Source: Bordetella parapertussis
Lineage (GTDB): Bacteria; Pseudomonadota; Gammaproteobacteria; Burkholderiales; Burkholderiaceae_B
Direction: 5' to 3'
DNA length: 50,818 nt
Assembly (NCBI GenBank): GCA_945895265.1
Contig: CAMDEF010000027.1
Span: forward strand, 1-50,818
Shown: piece after piece, positions 1 through 10,008 of the stretch
How the letters are laid out: the number at the start of each line of letters is the position of its first letter
Numbering within the stretch: the stretch's first letter is position 1
Made by a program: the position numbers and the translations under genes
The notes under the pieces: generated by a model
The model's input: only the letters and a program-made list of their open reading frames with translations
Database searches by the model: none
What the model was told of the DNA's origin: nothing

Positions 1-90
1 AACGCAATCCCAAAGCCCTCAATATCAACGTGCAAGAATCCCCGCGCCACATTAGACTATGTGTATTACGGAGATTCTAATTGTCGAGTC

Positions 91-104
91 TTGACTAGCG
101 TCAA
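91..104 (+). promoter_or_regulatory. FNR/CRP-family-like box upstream of the kor operon
   Basis: A perfect dyad TTGAC-TAGC-GTCAA fits the FNR-family consensus TTGAY-N4-RTCAA. It is centred about 69 bases before the TTG start favoured for the first gene. That spacing suits a class II activator site at -41.5 with a short leader. I do not see a convincing -10 hexamer. The oxygen-sensitive iron-sulfur nature of the encoded enzyme makes oxygen-responsive control plausible, but the regulator is inferred. Confidence 0.45.
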
Positions 105-166
105 TCAACTCAGACTTGGCAAAGAGTCAATCAAAAAAATACGCCTCGGCGTACAGGAGATTCGTT

Positions 167-2002
167 TTGCAACCGACAAATTTGACTGACCCAACCTATT
201 TTCACAAAGTAGTCGACTGCCAGTACGCATGCCCAGCACACACCCCCGTCCCTGAATACATCCGCTTAATCGGCCAAGGTCGCTATACCGACGCCTACAT
301 GGTGAACTGGGTCTCGAATGTGTTTCCGGGCGTGTTGGGCCGCACCTGTGATCGCCCGTGCGAACCCGCCTGCCGACGTGGTCGCGTTGAAGAAAACAAT
401 GGTGAGAAACCAGAACCAGTTGCGATCTGTCGTCTTAAACGTGTCGCAGCTGACAATAAAAGCGATATTAAAAGTCGCATGCCTAGCATCGCCGCACCCA
501 ATGGCAAAAGAATTGCCTGCGTGGGTGCCGGCCCCGCCTCATTAACTGTCGCGCGCGATCTTCTACCGCTTGGCTACCAAGTCACCGTGTTTGACGGCGA
601 GACAAAAGCCGGCGGCTTCATTCGCTCACAGATTCCACGCTTTCGCTTACCTGAATCCGTCATTGATGAAGAAACCGATTACATCCTTGAAATGGGCGTT
701 GACTTTAGAGCAGGTCAGCGAGTCGAGTCACTCAGTGGCTTGATGGCCGAAGGCTATGACGCTGTGTTTGTAGGTTGTGGCGCACCGCGCGGGCGCGACC
801 TCGACGTGCCTGGGCGTAAAGAAGCCGCCGCCAATATTCACATCGGTATCGACTGGTTAGCCTCGGTGTCGTTTGGCCATATCACCAGCGTGGGCAAGCG
901 CGTCATCGTCTTAGGTGGCGGTAACACCGCAATGGATTGCTGTCGCTCGTCACGTCGCTTAGGCGGCACTGACGTCAAAGTGATCGTACGCAGCGGTTTC
1001 GATGAGATGAAAGCCTCGCCCTGGGAAAAAGAAGACACTATCCACGAAGGTATACCGATCATCAACTTTCATGTGCCTAAAAGCTTTGAGCACCAAGACG
1101 GCAAGCTTATCGGCATGACCTTCGAAGTGGTCGAAGCTCAATACGACGACAAAGGCCGCCGCAACTTGGTGCCCACCGGTCAACCTGATGTATTTTTTGA
1201 GTGCGACACTGTGCTGTTAGCAGTCGGCCAAGAAAACGCGTTTCCGTGGATTGACGAAGCCAGTGGTGTTGATTTCAATAAATGGGGTCAGCCAGTCTTA
1301 GGCAACGATTCATTTCAATCAACCTCACAGCCGAGCGTATTTTTTGGTGGCGATGCAGCCTTTGGCCCAAAAAATATTATTACCGCTGTGGCACATGGGC
1401 ACGAGGCCGCCGTTTCAATTGATCGCTTCTTGAACAATGAAGATACCGAGAAACGCCCCGCCCCCACCACGAATTTAATGTCGCAAAAAATGGGCATCCA
1501 CGAGTGGAGCTATCAAAACGATGTCTCGAATGACACTCGCTTTAAAGTGCCATGGGCTGAATCTGAAAAAGCGCTCGCCAACATTCGTGTTGAGGTTGAG
1601 CTAGGCTTTGATGCGGCAACCGCATTCAAAGAGGCCAGTCGCTGCCTGAACTGCGACGTACAAACTGTGTTCAATGCCAAGACCTGTATTGAATGTGATG
1701 CCTGTACTGACATCTGCCCCACTGACTGCATTACCTTTACACAAAACGGCGAAGAGCAAGAGCTCAGAACGCGTCTGCGAGCCCCTGCTCTTGAACTTAC
1801 ACAAGACCTCTACGTGTCGACCGATTTGAAATCGGGTCGCGTGATGGTGAAAGATGAGGATGTGTGCCTGCACTGCGGCTTATGCGCCGAACGTTGCCCA
1901 ACCGGTGCGTGGGATATGCAAAAGTTTTTATTGACGACTACCACTGCTGGACCGCTTGCTCGCGATCAACAGGCAAACGGTTCAATTCTGGAGTCTGTAT
2001 GA
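167..2002 (+). CDS. NAD(P)/FAD-dependent iron-sulfur oxidoreductase, electron-transfer subunit of a 2-oxoacid oxidoreductase
   Basis: This GltD/dihydropyrimidine-dehydrogenase-type electron-transfer protein (611 aa) probably passes electrons from the KorAB subunits to NAD(P)+. An N-terminal cysteine-rich cluster domain (CQYAC...CDRPCEPAC) covers about residues 15-75. An FAD Rossmann motif VGAGPASL lies near 120 and an NAD(P) motif VLGGGNTAMD near 248. Two C-terminal ferredoxin-type 4Fe-4S motifs follow, CIECDACTDICP and CLHCGLCAERCP. The TTG at 167 is preferred because AGGAG sits 7 bases before it. A TTG at 116 is in frame but has no Shine-Dalgarno and would crowd the FNR-like box. The stop overlaps the next ATG (ATGA). 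Azoarcus evansii has an NADP-linked 2-oxoglutarate oxidoreductase with a comparable third subunit, KorC. The substrate here is unproven. Confidence 0.85.
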   Translation: MQPTNLTDPTYFHKVVDCQYACPAHTPVPEYIRLIGQGRYTDAYMVNWVSNVFPGVLGRTCDRPCEPACRRGRVEENNGEKPEPVAICRLKRVAADNKSDIKSRMPSIAAPNGKRIACVGAGPASLTVARDLLPLGYQVTVFDGETKAGGFIRSQIPRFRLPESVIDEETDYILEMGVDFRAGQRVESLSGLMAEGYDAVFVGCGAPRGRDLDVPGRKEAAANIHIGIDWLASVSFGHITSVGKRVIVLGGGNTAMDCCRSSRRLGGTDVKVIVRSGFDEMKASPWEKEDTIHEGIPIINFHVPKSFEHQDGKLIGMTFEVVEAQYDDKGRRNLVPTGQPDVFFECDTVLLAVGQENAFPWIDEASGVDFNKWGQPVLGNDSFQSTSQPSVFFGGDAAFGPKNIITAVAHGHEAAVSIDRFLNNEDTEKRPAPTTNLMSQKMGIHEWSYQNDVSNDTRFKVPWAESEKALANIRVEVELGFDAATAFKEASRCLNCDVQTVFNAKTCIECDACTDICPTDCITFTQNGEEQELRTRLRAPALELTQDLYVSTDLKSGRVMVKDEDVCLHCGLCAERCPTGAWDMQKFLLTTTTAGPLARDQQANGSILESV

Positions 2003-3849
2003 AGCCGATCGAAGCCATTAACGACTTTGTCATTAAATTTGCCAACGTAAACGGCTCGGGTTCGGCCTCGGCTAACGAACTGTTTGCTAAAGCGATTTTG
2101 CGTATGGGCGTGCCGGTCAGCCCACGTAATATTTTTCCGAGCAATATTCAAGGCCTGCCGACTTGGTACGAAGCCCGGGTATGCGAAAAAGGCTACCTAG
2201 GCCGTCGCGGTGGCGTAGACCTAATGGTTGCCATGAACCCGCAAACCTGGGACGCCGATATTGCCGAAATCGAGCCCGGTGGCTACTTGTTTTATGACTC
2301 AACTCGGCCAATCCCAGAATCAAAGTTTCGTCCAGATATCAATATTATTGGTATCCCACTCACTGAGATTAGCAACGCCACCTATACCGACCCACGGCAA
2401 CGCCAACTGTTTAAGAACATTATTTATGTTGGTGCGTTGTCGATGTTACTGGCGGTTGATGCAGAGGTGTTTGAAAAACTGTTTGCTGAGCAATACAAAG
2501 GTAAAGAAGCCCTGCTCGACTCAAATATTCGCGCTCTGCACTTGGGCCGTGACTATGTGACAAAAAACATGAAGGCGCCCCTTGGTATTCGTGTGCAAAA
2601 GGCAGACAAGGTTGGTGATCAGATTTTTATCGACGGCAACAGTGCCGCGGCGCTTGGCTGCGTCTATGGTGGCGCCACCGTTGCAGCCTGGTACCCCATT
2701 ACGCCCTCGTCTTCTGTCCCTGAGGCCTTTCAAAAATATTGCGACAAGTACCGCACAGATCCCAGTACAGGTTTGAATCGCTTTGCGATTGTGCAAGCGG
2801 AAGACGAGCTTGCCTCAATCGGCATGGTGGTGGGGGCCGGCTGGAACGGCGCGCGCGCCTTTACTGCAACCTCGGGTCCTGGCATCTCGCTGATGGCTGA
2901 GTTCATCGGATTGGCTTACTTCGCCGAGATTCCAGTCACGATTATCGATGTGCAGCGCGGTGGCCCCTCAACCGGGATGCCGACCCGCACACAACAATCT
3001 GACCTGTTAGCTTGTGCCTACGCGTCGCACGGCGACACCAAGCATGTAATGCTCTTGCCTGAAGATCCTTACGAATGTTTTGAGTTTGGTGCCGTTGCAC
3101 TGGATTTGGCTGATCGACTACAAACACCAATCTTTTTCATGACCGATCTAGACATCGGCATGAATCAGCGCCTGTCAAAACCCTTTGTGTGGGATGACGC
3201 CCGCACCTACGATCGCGGTAAGGTCATGACGGCCGAAGAACTTGAGGCGGGCAAAGACTTTGGTCGCTATAAAGATGTTGATGGTGACGGTATTGCTTGG
3301 CGCACATTGCCCGGCACCCATCCTACCAAGGGCGCGTACTTTACCCGCGGCACGACACGCGACCCCTACGCTCGCTACTCAGAACGTGGCCCAGATTACA
3401 TCTACAACATGGAAAGGCTGCTACGTAAGTTTGCAACCGCCGCAGAGATGGTACCTCAGCCGCTATTCGACAAGGCACCTAAAAAGACCAAGTTAGGCGT
3501 GATCTACTTTGGCTCGACCAGCCCTGCGATGAAAGAAGGCTTAGACATTTTGAACGCCGAAGGGATTCACCTAGACTCGATGCGTCTCAGAGCGTTTCCG
3601 TTTCCGGCTTCGGTCGAGGCGTTCATTGCCGAGCACGAGCAAGTATACGTCGTTGAGCAGAACCGCGATGCACAAATGCATTCGATCTTAGTCAATGAAC
3701 TGTCAATCGACCCAGCCAAAATGATCAAAGTGCTGCATTACGATGGCACACCGATTACTGCGCGCTTCATCACCGACTATATTCGCGCGCACCTGAAGGC
3801 TGGTGCCTCAGCTACGTCAAAAACCAAAAAACAAAAGGAAGTGGCATGA
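1999..3849 (+). CDS. korA: 2-oxoacid:ferredoxin oxidoreductase alpha subunit (gamma-alpha fusion)
   Basis: This is the larger catalytic subunit of a 2-oxoacid:acceptor oxidoreductase (616 aa), which decarboxylates a 2-oxoacid to its acyl-CoA using thiamine diphosphate held with the beta subunit. An N-terminal gamma domain (about 1-190, starting around GSGSASANELF) is fused to the pyrimidine-binding domain. That domain starts near residue 205 and includes YPITPSSSVPEAF, TSGPGISLM near 291 and the family hallmark QRGGPSTGMPTRTQQSD near 318. A C-terminal transketolase-like domain begins near 497. The ATG at 1999 overlaps the previous stop and has GGAG upstream. Longer readings starting near 1864 lie inside the preceding gene and are not credible. 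The gamma-alpha arrangement is typical of KorA. 2-Oxoglutarate is the best substrate guess, with other 2-oxoacids possible. Confidence 0.88.
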   Translation: MKPIEAINDFVIKFANVNGSGSASANELFAKAILRMGVPVSPRNIFPSNIQGLPTWYEARVCEKGYLGRRGGVDLMVAMNPQTWDADIAEIEPGGYLFYDSTRPIPESKFRPDINIIGIPLTEISNATYTDPRQRQLFKNIIYVGALSMLLAVDAEVFEKLFAEQYKGKEALLDSNIRALHLGRDYVTKNMKAPLGIRVQKADKVGDQIFIDGNSAAALGCVYGGATVAAWYPITPSSSVPEAFQKYCDKYRTDPSTGLNRFAIVQAEDELASIGMVVGAGWNGARAFTATSGPGISLMAEFIGLAYFAEIPVTIIDVQRGGPSTGMPTRTQQSDLLACAYASHGDTKHVMLLPEDPYECFEFGAVALDLADRLQTPIFFMTDLDIGMNQRLSKPFVWDDARTYDRGKVMTAEELEAGKDFGRYKDVDGDGIAWRTLPGTHPTKGAYFTRGTTRDPYARYSERGPDYIYNMERLLRKFATAAEMVPQPLFDKAPKKTKLGVIYFGSTSPAMKEGLDILNAEGIHLDSMRLRAFPFPASVEAFIAEHEQVYVVEQNRDAQMHSILVNELSIDPAKMIKVLHYDGTPITARFITDYIRAHLKAGASATSKTKKQKEVA

Positions 3850-4901
3850 CCTACATCACCAAGCCCGCGCTGCACCACCCTAGCCTCACTCAAAATAAAG
3901 TCGGCTACACGCGTCGCGACTATGAAGGACGCGTCTCGACGCTCTGCGCTGGCTGCGGTCATGATTCGATTTCAGCGGCGATTGTTCAGGCCTGCTGGGA
4001 ACTCGACATCGAGCCCCATCGCGTAGCAAAACTATCAGGTATTGGTTGCAGTTCGAAGACCCCTGATTATTTTTTAGGTGCTTCACACGGCTTTAACACC
4101 GTGCACGGCCGGATGCCTTCAGTCTTGACCGGTGCCAATCTTGCCAACCGCGAACTGATTTATTTAGGCGTGTCGGGTGATGGCGATTCAGCCTCAATCG
4201 GTTTAGGTCAGTTTGCAAATGCGATGCGTCGCGGTGTGAGCATGGCTTACATTGTCGAAAACAACGGTGTGTATGGTTTAACCAAAGGCCAGTTTTCAGC
4301 GACTGCCGACAAAGGTTCAAAAAGCAAAAAAGGCGTCGTTAACAATGACAGCCCGATCGACTTAGTGGGGCTAGCCTTACAGCTAGGTGCCACTTATGTT
4401 GGCCGCAGTTTCTCGGGCGATAAAGACCAACTCGTGCCCTTGATCAAGGGTGCAATTGGACACGGTGGCGCAGCCTTTATCGACGTGATCAGCCCCTGCA
4501 TTGCGTTTAATAACCATAGCGGCAGCACCAAGAGCTACGACTACGTGCGCGAACACAACGAAGCGGTCAGTCGCATCGACTTTTTCACCTCGCGCGACGA
4601 AATCGTCACGCAGTATGAACCTGGTGAGGTCGTTGAGGTAGAACAGCACGATGGCAAGACGCTACGCCTGCGTAAACTACATAACGACTACGATCCTTCA
4701 GACCGTTATGGAGCACTGAGCTATATCAACGAACATCAAGCGCGCGGCGAAGTCGTGACTGGGTTGCTGTACTTAGATCCAGACGCAACTGACCTGCATG
4801 CTTCGCTTAATACTAGCGATACGCCGTTAGCAGCGTTTGACTCAAAACAACTTTGCCCGGGCGCTGAGGCACTGAAAAAGCTCAACGCATCGCTGCGTTA
4901 A
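3846..4901 (+). CDS. korB: 2-oxoacid:ferredoxin oxidoreductase beta subunit
   Basis: This is the thiamine-diphosphate and iron-sulfur subunit (351 aa) that pairs with the preceding alpha subunit. The ThDP-binding stretch runs from GDGDSASIG near residue 107 to NNGVYGL near 138. Four cysteines expected to hold the single 4Fe-4S cluster are present: C34 and C37 (CAGCGH), C68 (GIGCSS) and C218 (SPCIAF). Their spacing closely follows the StoB-type enzymes as I recall them. The ATG overlaps the stop of korA by four bases, so the three genes are almost certainly one transcript. No fourth gene follows; the next 170 bases hold a transposase scrap. Isolated from the operon, it could be any KorB/PorB-type subunit. 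Confidence 0.88.
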   Translation: MTYITKPALHHPSLTQNKVGYTRRDYEGRVSTLCAGCGHDSISAAIVQACWELDIEPHRVAKLSGIGCSSKTPDYFLGASHGFNTVHGRMPSVLTGANLANRELIYLGVSGDGDSASIGLGQFANAMRRGVSMAYIVENNGVYGLTKGQFSATADKGSKSKKGVVNNDSPIDLVGLALQLGATYVGRSFSGDKDQLVPLIKGAIGHGGAAFIDVISPCIAFNNHSGSTKSYDYVREHNEAVSRIDFFTSRDEIVTQYEPGEVVEVEQHDGKTLRLRKLHNDYDPSDRYGALSYINEHQARGEVVTGLLYLDPDATDLHASLNTSDTPLAAFDSKQLCPGAEALKKLNASLR

Positions 4902-4923
4902 GGCGCTCAAACTTGTAGTGATA

Positions 4924-5034
4924 GAACGCCTGAAAGTCGAGAAGCCGATCCGTACGATCGCAATCGGTCGTTCGAACTGGTTGTTTGCAGGATCGCTGCG
5001 TGGCGCACAACGTGCGAGCGCAGCCATTCTTTGA
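4924..5034 (+). pseudogene. IS66-family transposase C-terminal remnant
   Basis: An open stretch of 36 codons reads ERLKVEKPIRTIAIGRSNWL and continues FAGSLRGAQRASAAIL before a stop. This matches the conserved C-terminal part of IS66 TnpC transposases (the xIAIGRxNWLFAGSLRxGxRAAAI block) as I recall it. No start codon, catalytic DDE region, accessory orf or inverted repeat is visible around it. It is therefore a dead fragment left between korB and dps. Identification is by motif only. Confidence 0.6.
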
Positions 5035-5070
5035 CTCACTTCGTCTCGGTGAATTCCCCAGACACTGACT

Positions 5071-5547
5071 TTACTCCTCGAGCAGGCTTCTTAGCATCCA
5101 GGCGGTTTTCTCATGGATATCTTGTCGTTGAGTCAGCAGATCAGCAGTAGGTTGATCATTTGCGTTTTCAACCAAAGGGAAAAGTTTGCGAGCAGTTCTT
5201 GCTGTTGCTTCTTGAGCTTTGACTAGATGCTTCACCATATCCATTGCCTTGGGAGTTCCGTCAACTTCCTTAATTGAGGTTAGCTTTGAGAACTCTTTAT
5301 ACGTACCTGGTGCTGGCTCTCCAAGCGCCCTTATTCGCTCTGCGATTAAATCAAGTGCGGCCCACTGCTCTGTATATTGAGCCATGAACATAGTGTGAAG
5401 AGTATTAAACATTGGACCCTTCACATTCCAATGAAAGTTGTGTGTCATCAAATATAAGGAATAGCTGTCGGCTAAAAGCTCTGACAATCCTTTCGCGATG
5501 GCTTTTCGATCCTTTTCGCTAATACCAATATCTATTTTTGTGCTCAT
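5071..5547 (-). CDS. dps: Dps-family ferritin-like DNA-protection protein
   Basis: This 158-aa protein is a Dps-type mini-ferritin, which assembles as a dodecamer that oxidises and stores iron using hydrogen peroxide and so limits Fenton damage. The inter-subunit ferroxidase residues are visible as H39, H51, D66 and E70 in [13 protein letters not shown] and [12 protein letters not shown]. Their spacing is identical to H31/H43/D58/E62 of Listeria Dps. The ATG at 5547 (MSTKIDIG) is chosen because AGGGG lies 7 bases upstream; an in-frame ATG nine codons earlier lacks such a site. It lies 108 bases downstream of katG on the same strand, forming a peroxide-defence pair. The DNA looks AT-richer than its neighbours. 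Confidence 0.9.
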   Translation of the reverse strand: MSTKIDIGISEKDRKAIAKGLSELLADSYSLYLMTHNFHWNVKGPMFNTLHTMFMAQYTEQWAALDLIAERIRALGEPAPGTYKEFSKLTSIKEVDGTPKAMDMVKHLVKAQEATARTARKLFPLVENANDQPTADLLTQRQDIHEKTAWMLRSLLEE

Positions 5548-5599
5548 TTTATACCCCTGTTTTTTTAAAATCATGACCTTGTGAACTGACTCATCAAAC

Positions 5600-5616
5600 C
5601 ATCATGCGCCATGATG
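5600..5616. promoter_or_regulatory. Perfect palindrome between katG and dps
   Basis: CATCATG-CGC-CATGATG is a perfect 7-3-7 inverted repeat, ending about 50 bases upstream of the dps start. It could be an operator for dps or a weak terminator for katG. There is no T-run on either side, so an operator is slightly favoured. The binding protein is unknown. Confidence 0.35.
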
Positions 5617-5655
5617 TGACTAAAAGATATGATGGTGTTGTCACCCCCAGTTATC

Positions 5656-7875
<2,220 letters not shown>

Positions 7876-7906
7876 CTAAGTGAGCTAGCGGGCAAACGAT
7901 TTTTCG

Positions 7907-7916
7907 TCTGTACAGA
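7907..7916. promoter_or_regulatory. Short palindrome in the katG upstream region
   Basis: TCTGTACAGA is a perfect 10-base palindrome about 75 bases upstream of the katG start. It may be part of a regulator site. It does not match the extended OxyR pattern well, so no regulator is assigned. Confidence 0.2.
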
Positions 7917-7985
7917 TACCAACGATGAGCAGCCTGAATCGACACCCGCGCTTGGCGGGCTGTACTAACCTGACAAACCCGCTTG

Positions 7986-8186
7986 CTATTTTTTAGCAAC
8001 CTTCAGCGGGCAGGTATTGACCCCAAACAACTTATACGCCCCGCAAAAGCTGAATACGCCCGTGGCGAGCACCACAACACCTAACCAGCCCCAAGGCCCA
8101 ACCGTTCCGGTCGCCGCTAAAATAATCAAGAGCAAACCTACTGCGATACGTAAAACACGATCGATACCGCCAACGTTATGTTTCAT
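7986..8186 (-). CDS. DUF2892 (YgaP-like) inner-membrane protein
   Basis: This is a small membrane protein of 66 aa with the DUF2892 pattern: NVGGIDRVLRIAVG, then two hydrophobic segments (about 16-34 and 38-54) and a C-terminal CPLK. The domain is often found alone or fused to rhodanese in sulfane-sulfur gene clusters such as the BigR operons. The ATG at 8186 has AAGGA upstream and an in-frame ATG seven codons earlier does not. It lies 52 bases downstream of the metallo-hydrolase gene and probably shares its transcript. Its molecular role is unknown. Confidence 0.85.
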   Translation of the reverse strand: MKHNVGGIDRVLRIAVGLLLIILAATGTVGPWGWLGVVVLATGVFSFCGAYKLFGVNTCPLKVAKK

Positions 8187-8238
8187 GATTTTTCCTTTGT
8201 CTTGCAACTGCGGTTAAAAAACAAGGCTAGCGAAATTT

Positions 8239-9123
8239 TCAAAGCACGTTAAGAGGAATCTTGACATAGGCCACGCCATTACTCTCTTTGGGCGGCAACT
8301 CGCCAGCCCGAATGTTGATTTGCACAGCAGGTAAGATCAAGACTGGCATGGCAAGCGTTGCATCACGCTTGGTGCGCATCTCAATAAACTGTGCTTCGGT
8401 CACGCCCTCATGTATGTGAACATTGTTTGCACGCTGCTCAGCGACCGTAGTTTCAAATTGAATCGCGCGATCAGTTGGTGGGTAGTCGTGACACATAAAC
8501 AAACGCGTCTCGGGCGGCAGACTCAATATTTTTTTCACTGAGTGGTACAGCGTAGCCGCATCGCCTCCAGGAAAATCACAACGCGCCGTACCAACATCAG
8601 GCATAAACATCGTATCGCCCACGAAGACGGCATCGCCAAATTGATAGGCGACACACGCGGGGGTGTGGCCCGGTACAAAAACTGTGTGACCCACCAACTG
8701 GCCAACCGCGATTTCAGCACCGTCGGCTAACAGTACATCAAACTGCGAACCATCTTGCTTAAAAGACGGCTCAAGATTAAAGATTCCAGCAAACACCGTT
8801 TGCACACCGGTAATGTGCTCTCCAATCGCCAGTTTGCCACCCAATTGTTGCTTGAGATACGACCCTGCAGAGAGATGATCCGCATGTGCATGCGTCTCTA
8901 AAATCCATTGAACCGTCAGGTTCTGCTCTTTGACAAAGGCGATTACCTTATCTGCACTCGAATGACTGGTGCGACCAGACTTTGGATCGTAGTCAAGCAC
9001 TGGATCAATAATCGCGCACGCGGATCCGGGCTTTTCGTACACCACGTACGTCACTGTCCAAGTATTAGCGTCAAAAATGCCGTGCACGATTGGTGTGACC
9101 GAAGATCTTGCTTGCTGCCCCAT
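8239..9123 (-). CDS. blh: Metallo-beta-lactamase-fold persulfide dioxygenase-like hydrolase
   Basis: This 294-aa protein belongs to the ETHE1/Blh group of the metallo-beta-lactamase fold, which oxidises glutathione persulfide to sulfite with a mononuclear iron. The HAHADH metal motif is at residues 78-83, with further ligands in VPGHTPAC and FVGDTMFMPDVGTARCDFPGG. The last block is typical of the ETHE1-like group rather than glyoxalase II. AAGGA precedes the ATG. It is transcribed divergently from the BigR-like regulator across an 81-base AT-rich gap with a palindromic operator, as in the Agrobacterium and Xylella big operons. Regulation by sulfide or persulfide through that repressor is therefore expected. 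Enzyme activity itself is inferred. Confidence 0.88.
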   Translation of the reverse strand: MGQQARSSVTPIVHGIFDANTWTVTYVVYEKPGSACAIIDPVLDYDPKSGRTSHSSADKVIAFVKEQNLTVQWILETHAHADHLSAGSYLKQQLGGKLAIGEHITGVQTVFAGIFNLEPSFKQDGSQFDVLLADGAEIAVGQLVGHTVFVPGHTPACVAYQFGDAVFVGDTMFMPDVGTARCDFPGGDAATLYHSVKKILSLPPETRLFMCHDYPPTDRAIQFETTVAEQRANNVHIHEGVTEAQFIEMRTKRDATLAMPVLILPAVQINIRAGELPPKESNGVAYVKIPLNVL

Positions 9124-9167
9124 GAGCTTTCCTTAAAAACATTGCAAAATTAGTTTGTACTGTGATA

Positions 9168-9192
9168 ATATATCATTTAATAAATTATATAT
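9168..9192. promoter_or_regulatory. AT-rich palindromic operator, candidate BigR box
   Basis: ATATATCATTT-AAT-AAATTATATAT forms an imperfect 11-3-11 inverted repeat with one mismatched pair. It lies in the middle of the divergent intergenic region between blh and the ArsR-family gene. BigR-type repressors are known to bind AT-rich palindromes overlapping the promoter of their own divergent or operonic genes. Location and symmetry make this the probable autoregulatory site controlling both directions. Confidence 0.65.
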
Positions 9193-9204
9193 AGATATTT
9201 TATT

Positions 9205-9564
9205 ATGACAACCCTTGATGTATCTCAACAGTTATCGCCGCCATCGGGCGCAATCGAACTACAGGTGATGCAGGCCTCGGCTGCTCAGGCCTGCCGTTTT
9301 CTGAAGGTCTTGGCCAACCCTGATCGGCTCTTGATCCTCTGTCAACTGGCGCAAGGCGAACGGCGAGTGGGTGAACTCGAAGAGTTACTCGGTATCGTGC
9401 AACCCACTCTTTCACAGCAGTTAACCGTGCTACGCGACGAGCAGCTGGTAAGCACCCGGCGCGAAGGCAAAAACATTTACTACCAATTCTCTAGCTCACC
9501 GGCCATGGCCGTCATGAAAGTTCTTTACGCAGAGTTCTGTAATCACACAGAGGTTCAGCAATGA
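9205..9564 (+). CDS. bigR: ArsR-family persulfide-sensing repressor, BigR/SqrR-like
   Basis: This 119-aa winged-helix repressor has the ArsR recognition helix in QPTLSQQLTVLRDEQLVSTR followed by the wing REGKNIYYQF. Cysteines C46 (LILCQLA) and C112 (AEFCNH) are 66 residues apart. That is exactly the separation of the redox pair C42/C108 of BigR, which forms a disulfide or polysulfide link on exposure to persulfides and releases DNA. A third cysteine, C30, is extra. There is no clear Shine-Dalgarno before the ATG. The gene overlaps the first YeeE/YedE gene (ATGA) and diverges from blh. It is the only transcriptional regulator recognised in the window. A metal-sensing ArsR is less likely because no CxC metal motif is present. 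Confidence 0.87.
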   Translation: MTTLDVSQQLSPPSGAIELQVMQASAAQACRFLKVLANPDRLLILCQLAQGERRVGELEELLGIVQPTLSQQLTVLRDEQLVSTRREGKNIYYQFSSSPAMAVMKVLYAEFCNHTEVQQ

Positions 9565-9998
9565 CAATTGACTGGTCGCACTTCACACCTTGGGCCTCGC
9601 TGTCGGGCGGGATCTTACTGGGGCTCGCCTCGGCGTTGTTTATTTTGCTCAATGGTCGCATCTTGGGTATCAGCGGCATTCTTGGTGGCCTCATCCCACC
9701 CAAGCGACACGAAACAATTTGGCGCCTCGCTTTTCTCGCAGGGCTATCCTCATCGCCCTGGATCTACAAGGCCTTAGCGCCAGCCAGCCTCCTTACCGCC
9801 CCCCGCATCGATGCGGGTGTGCTCTTACTAATCGTCGCGGGGCTACTCGTGGGCCTTGGTACCCGCTATGGCTCGGGCTGTACCAGTGGACACGGCGTAT
9901 GCGGCTTAGCGCGGCTGTCGCCACGCTCTTTAATTGCCACCCTAACCTTTATGGCGGCAGGATTTGCCGTCGTGTTTATTGCACGCCACCTACTTTAA
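9561..9998 (+). CDS. YeeE/YedE-family membrane protein, first half
   Basis: This is an integral membrane protein (145 aa, about four hydrophobic segments) of the YeeE/YedE sulfur-transport family, the PmpA-like half of a two-protein permease. The signature GLGTRYGSGCTSGHGVCGLARLSPRS-type block spans about residues 92-117; its cysteines are thought to handle sulfur in the thiosulfate transporter YeeE. The start overlaps the regulator stop by four bases. Known BigR-type operons carry such pairs, presumably to move a sulfur species such as thiosulfate or sulfite. Direction and substrate cannot be read from sequence. Confidence 0.85.
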   Translation: MTIDWSHFTPWASLSGGILLGLASALFILLNGRILGISGILGGLIPPKRHETIWRLAFLAGLSSSPWIYKALAPASLLTAPRIDAGVLLLIVAGLLVGLGTRYGSGCTSGHGVCGLARLSPRSLIATLTFMAAGFAVVFIARHLL

Positions 9999-10008
9999 GG
10001 GATATGTC

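Noticed and set aside
1864..1998. Longer korA starting inside the upstream gene
   Set aside because: The extra 45 residues overlap the C-terminal ferredoxin domain of the upstream gene in another frame. The ATG at 1999 has GGAG and the ATGA overlap.
7907..7916. OxyR site for katG
   Set aside because: Only a short palindrome is present, without the extended ATAG-type half-sites expected for OxyR.
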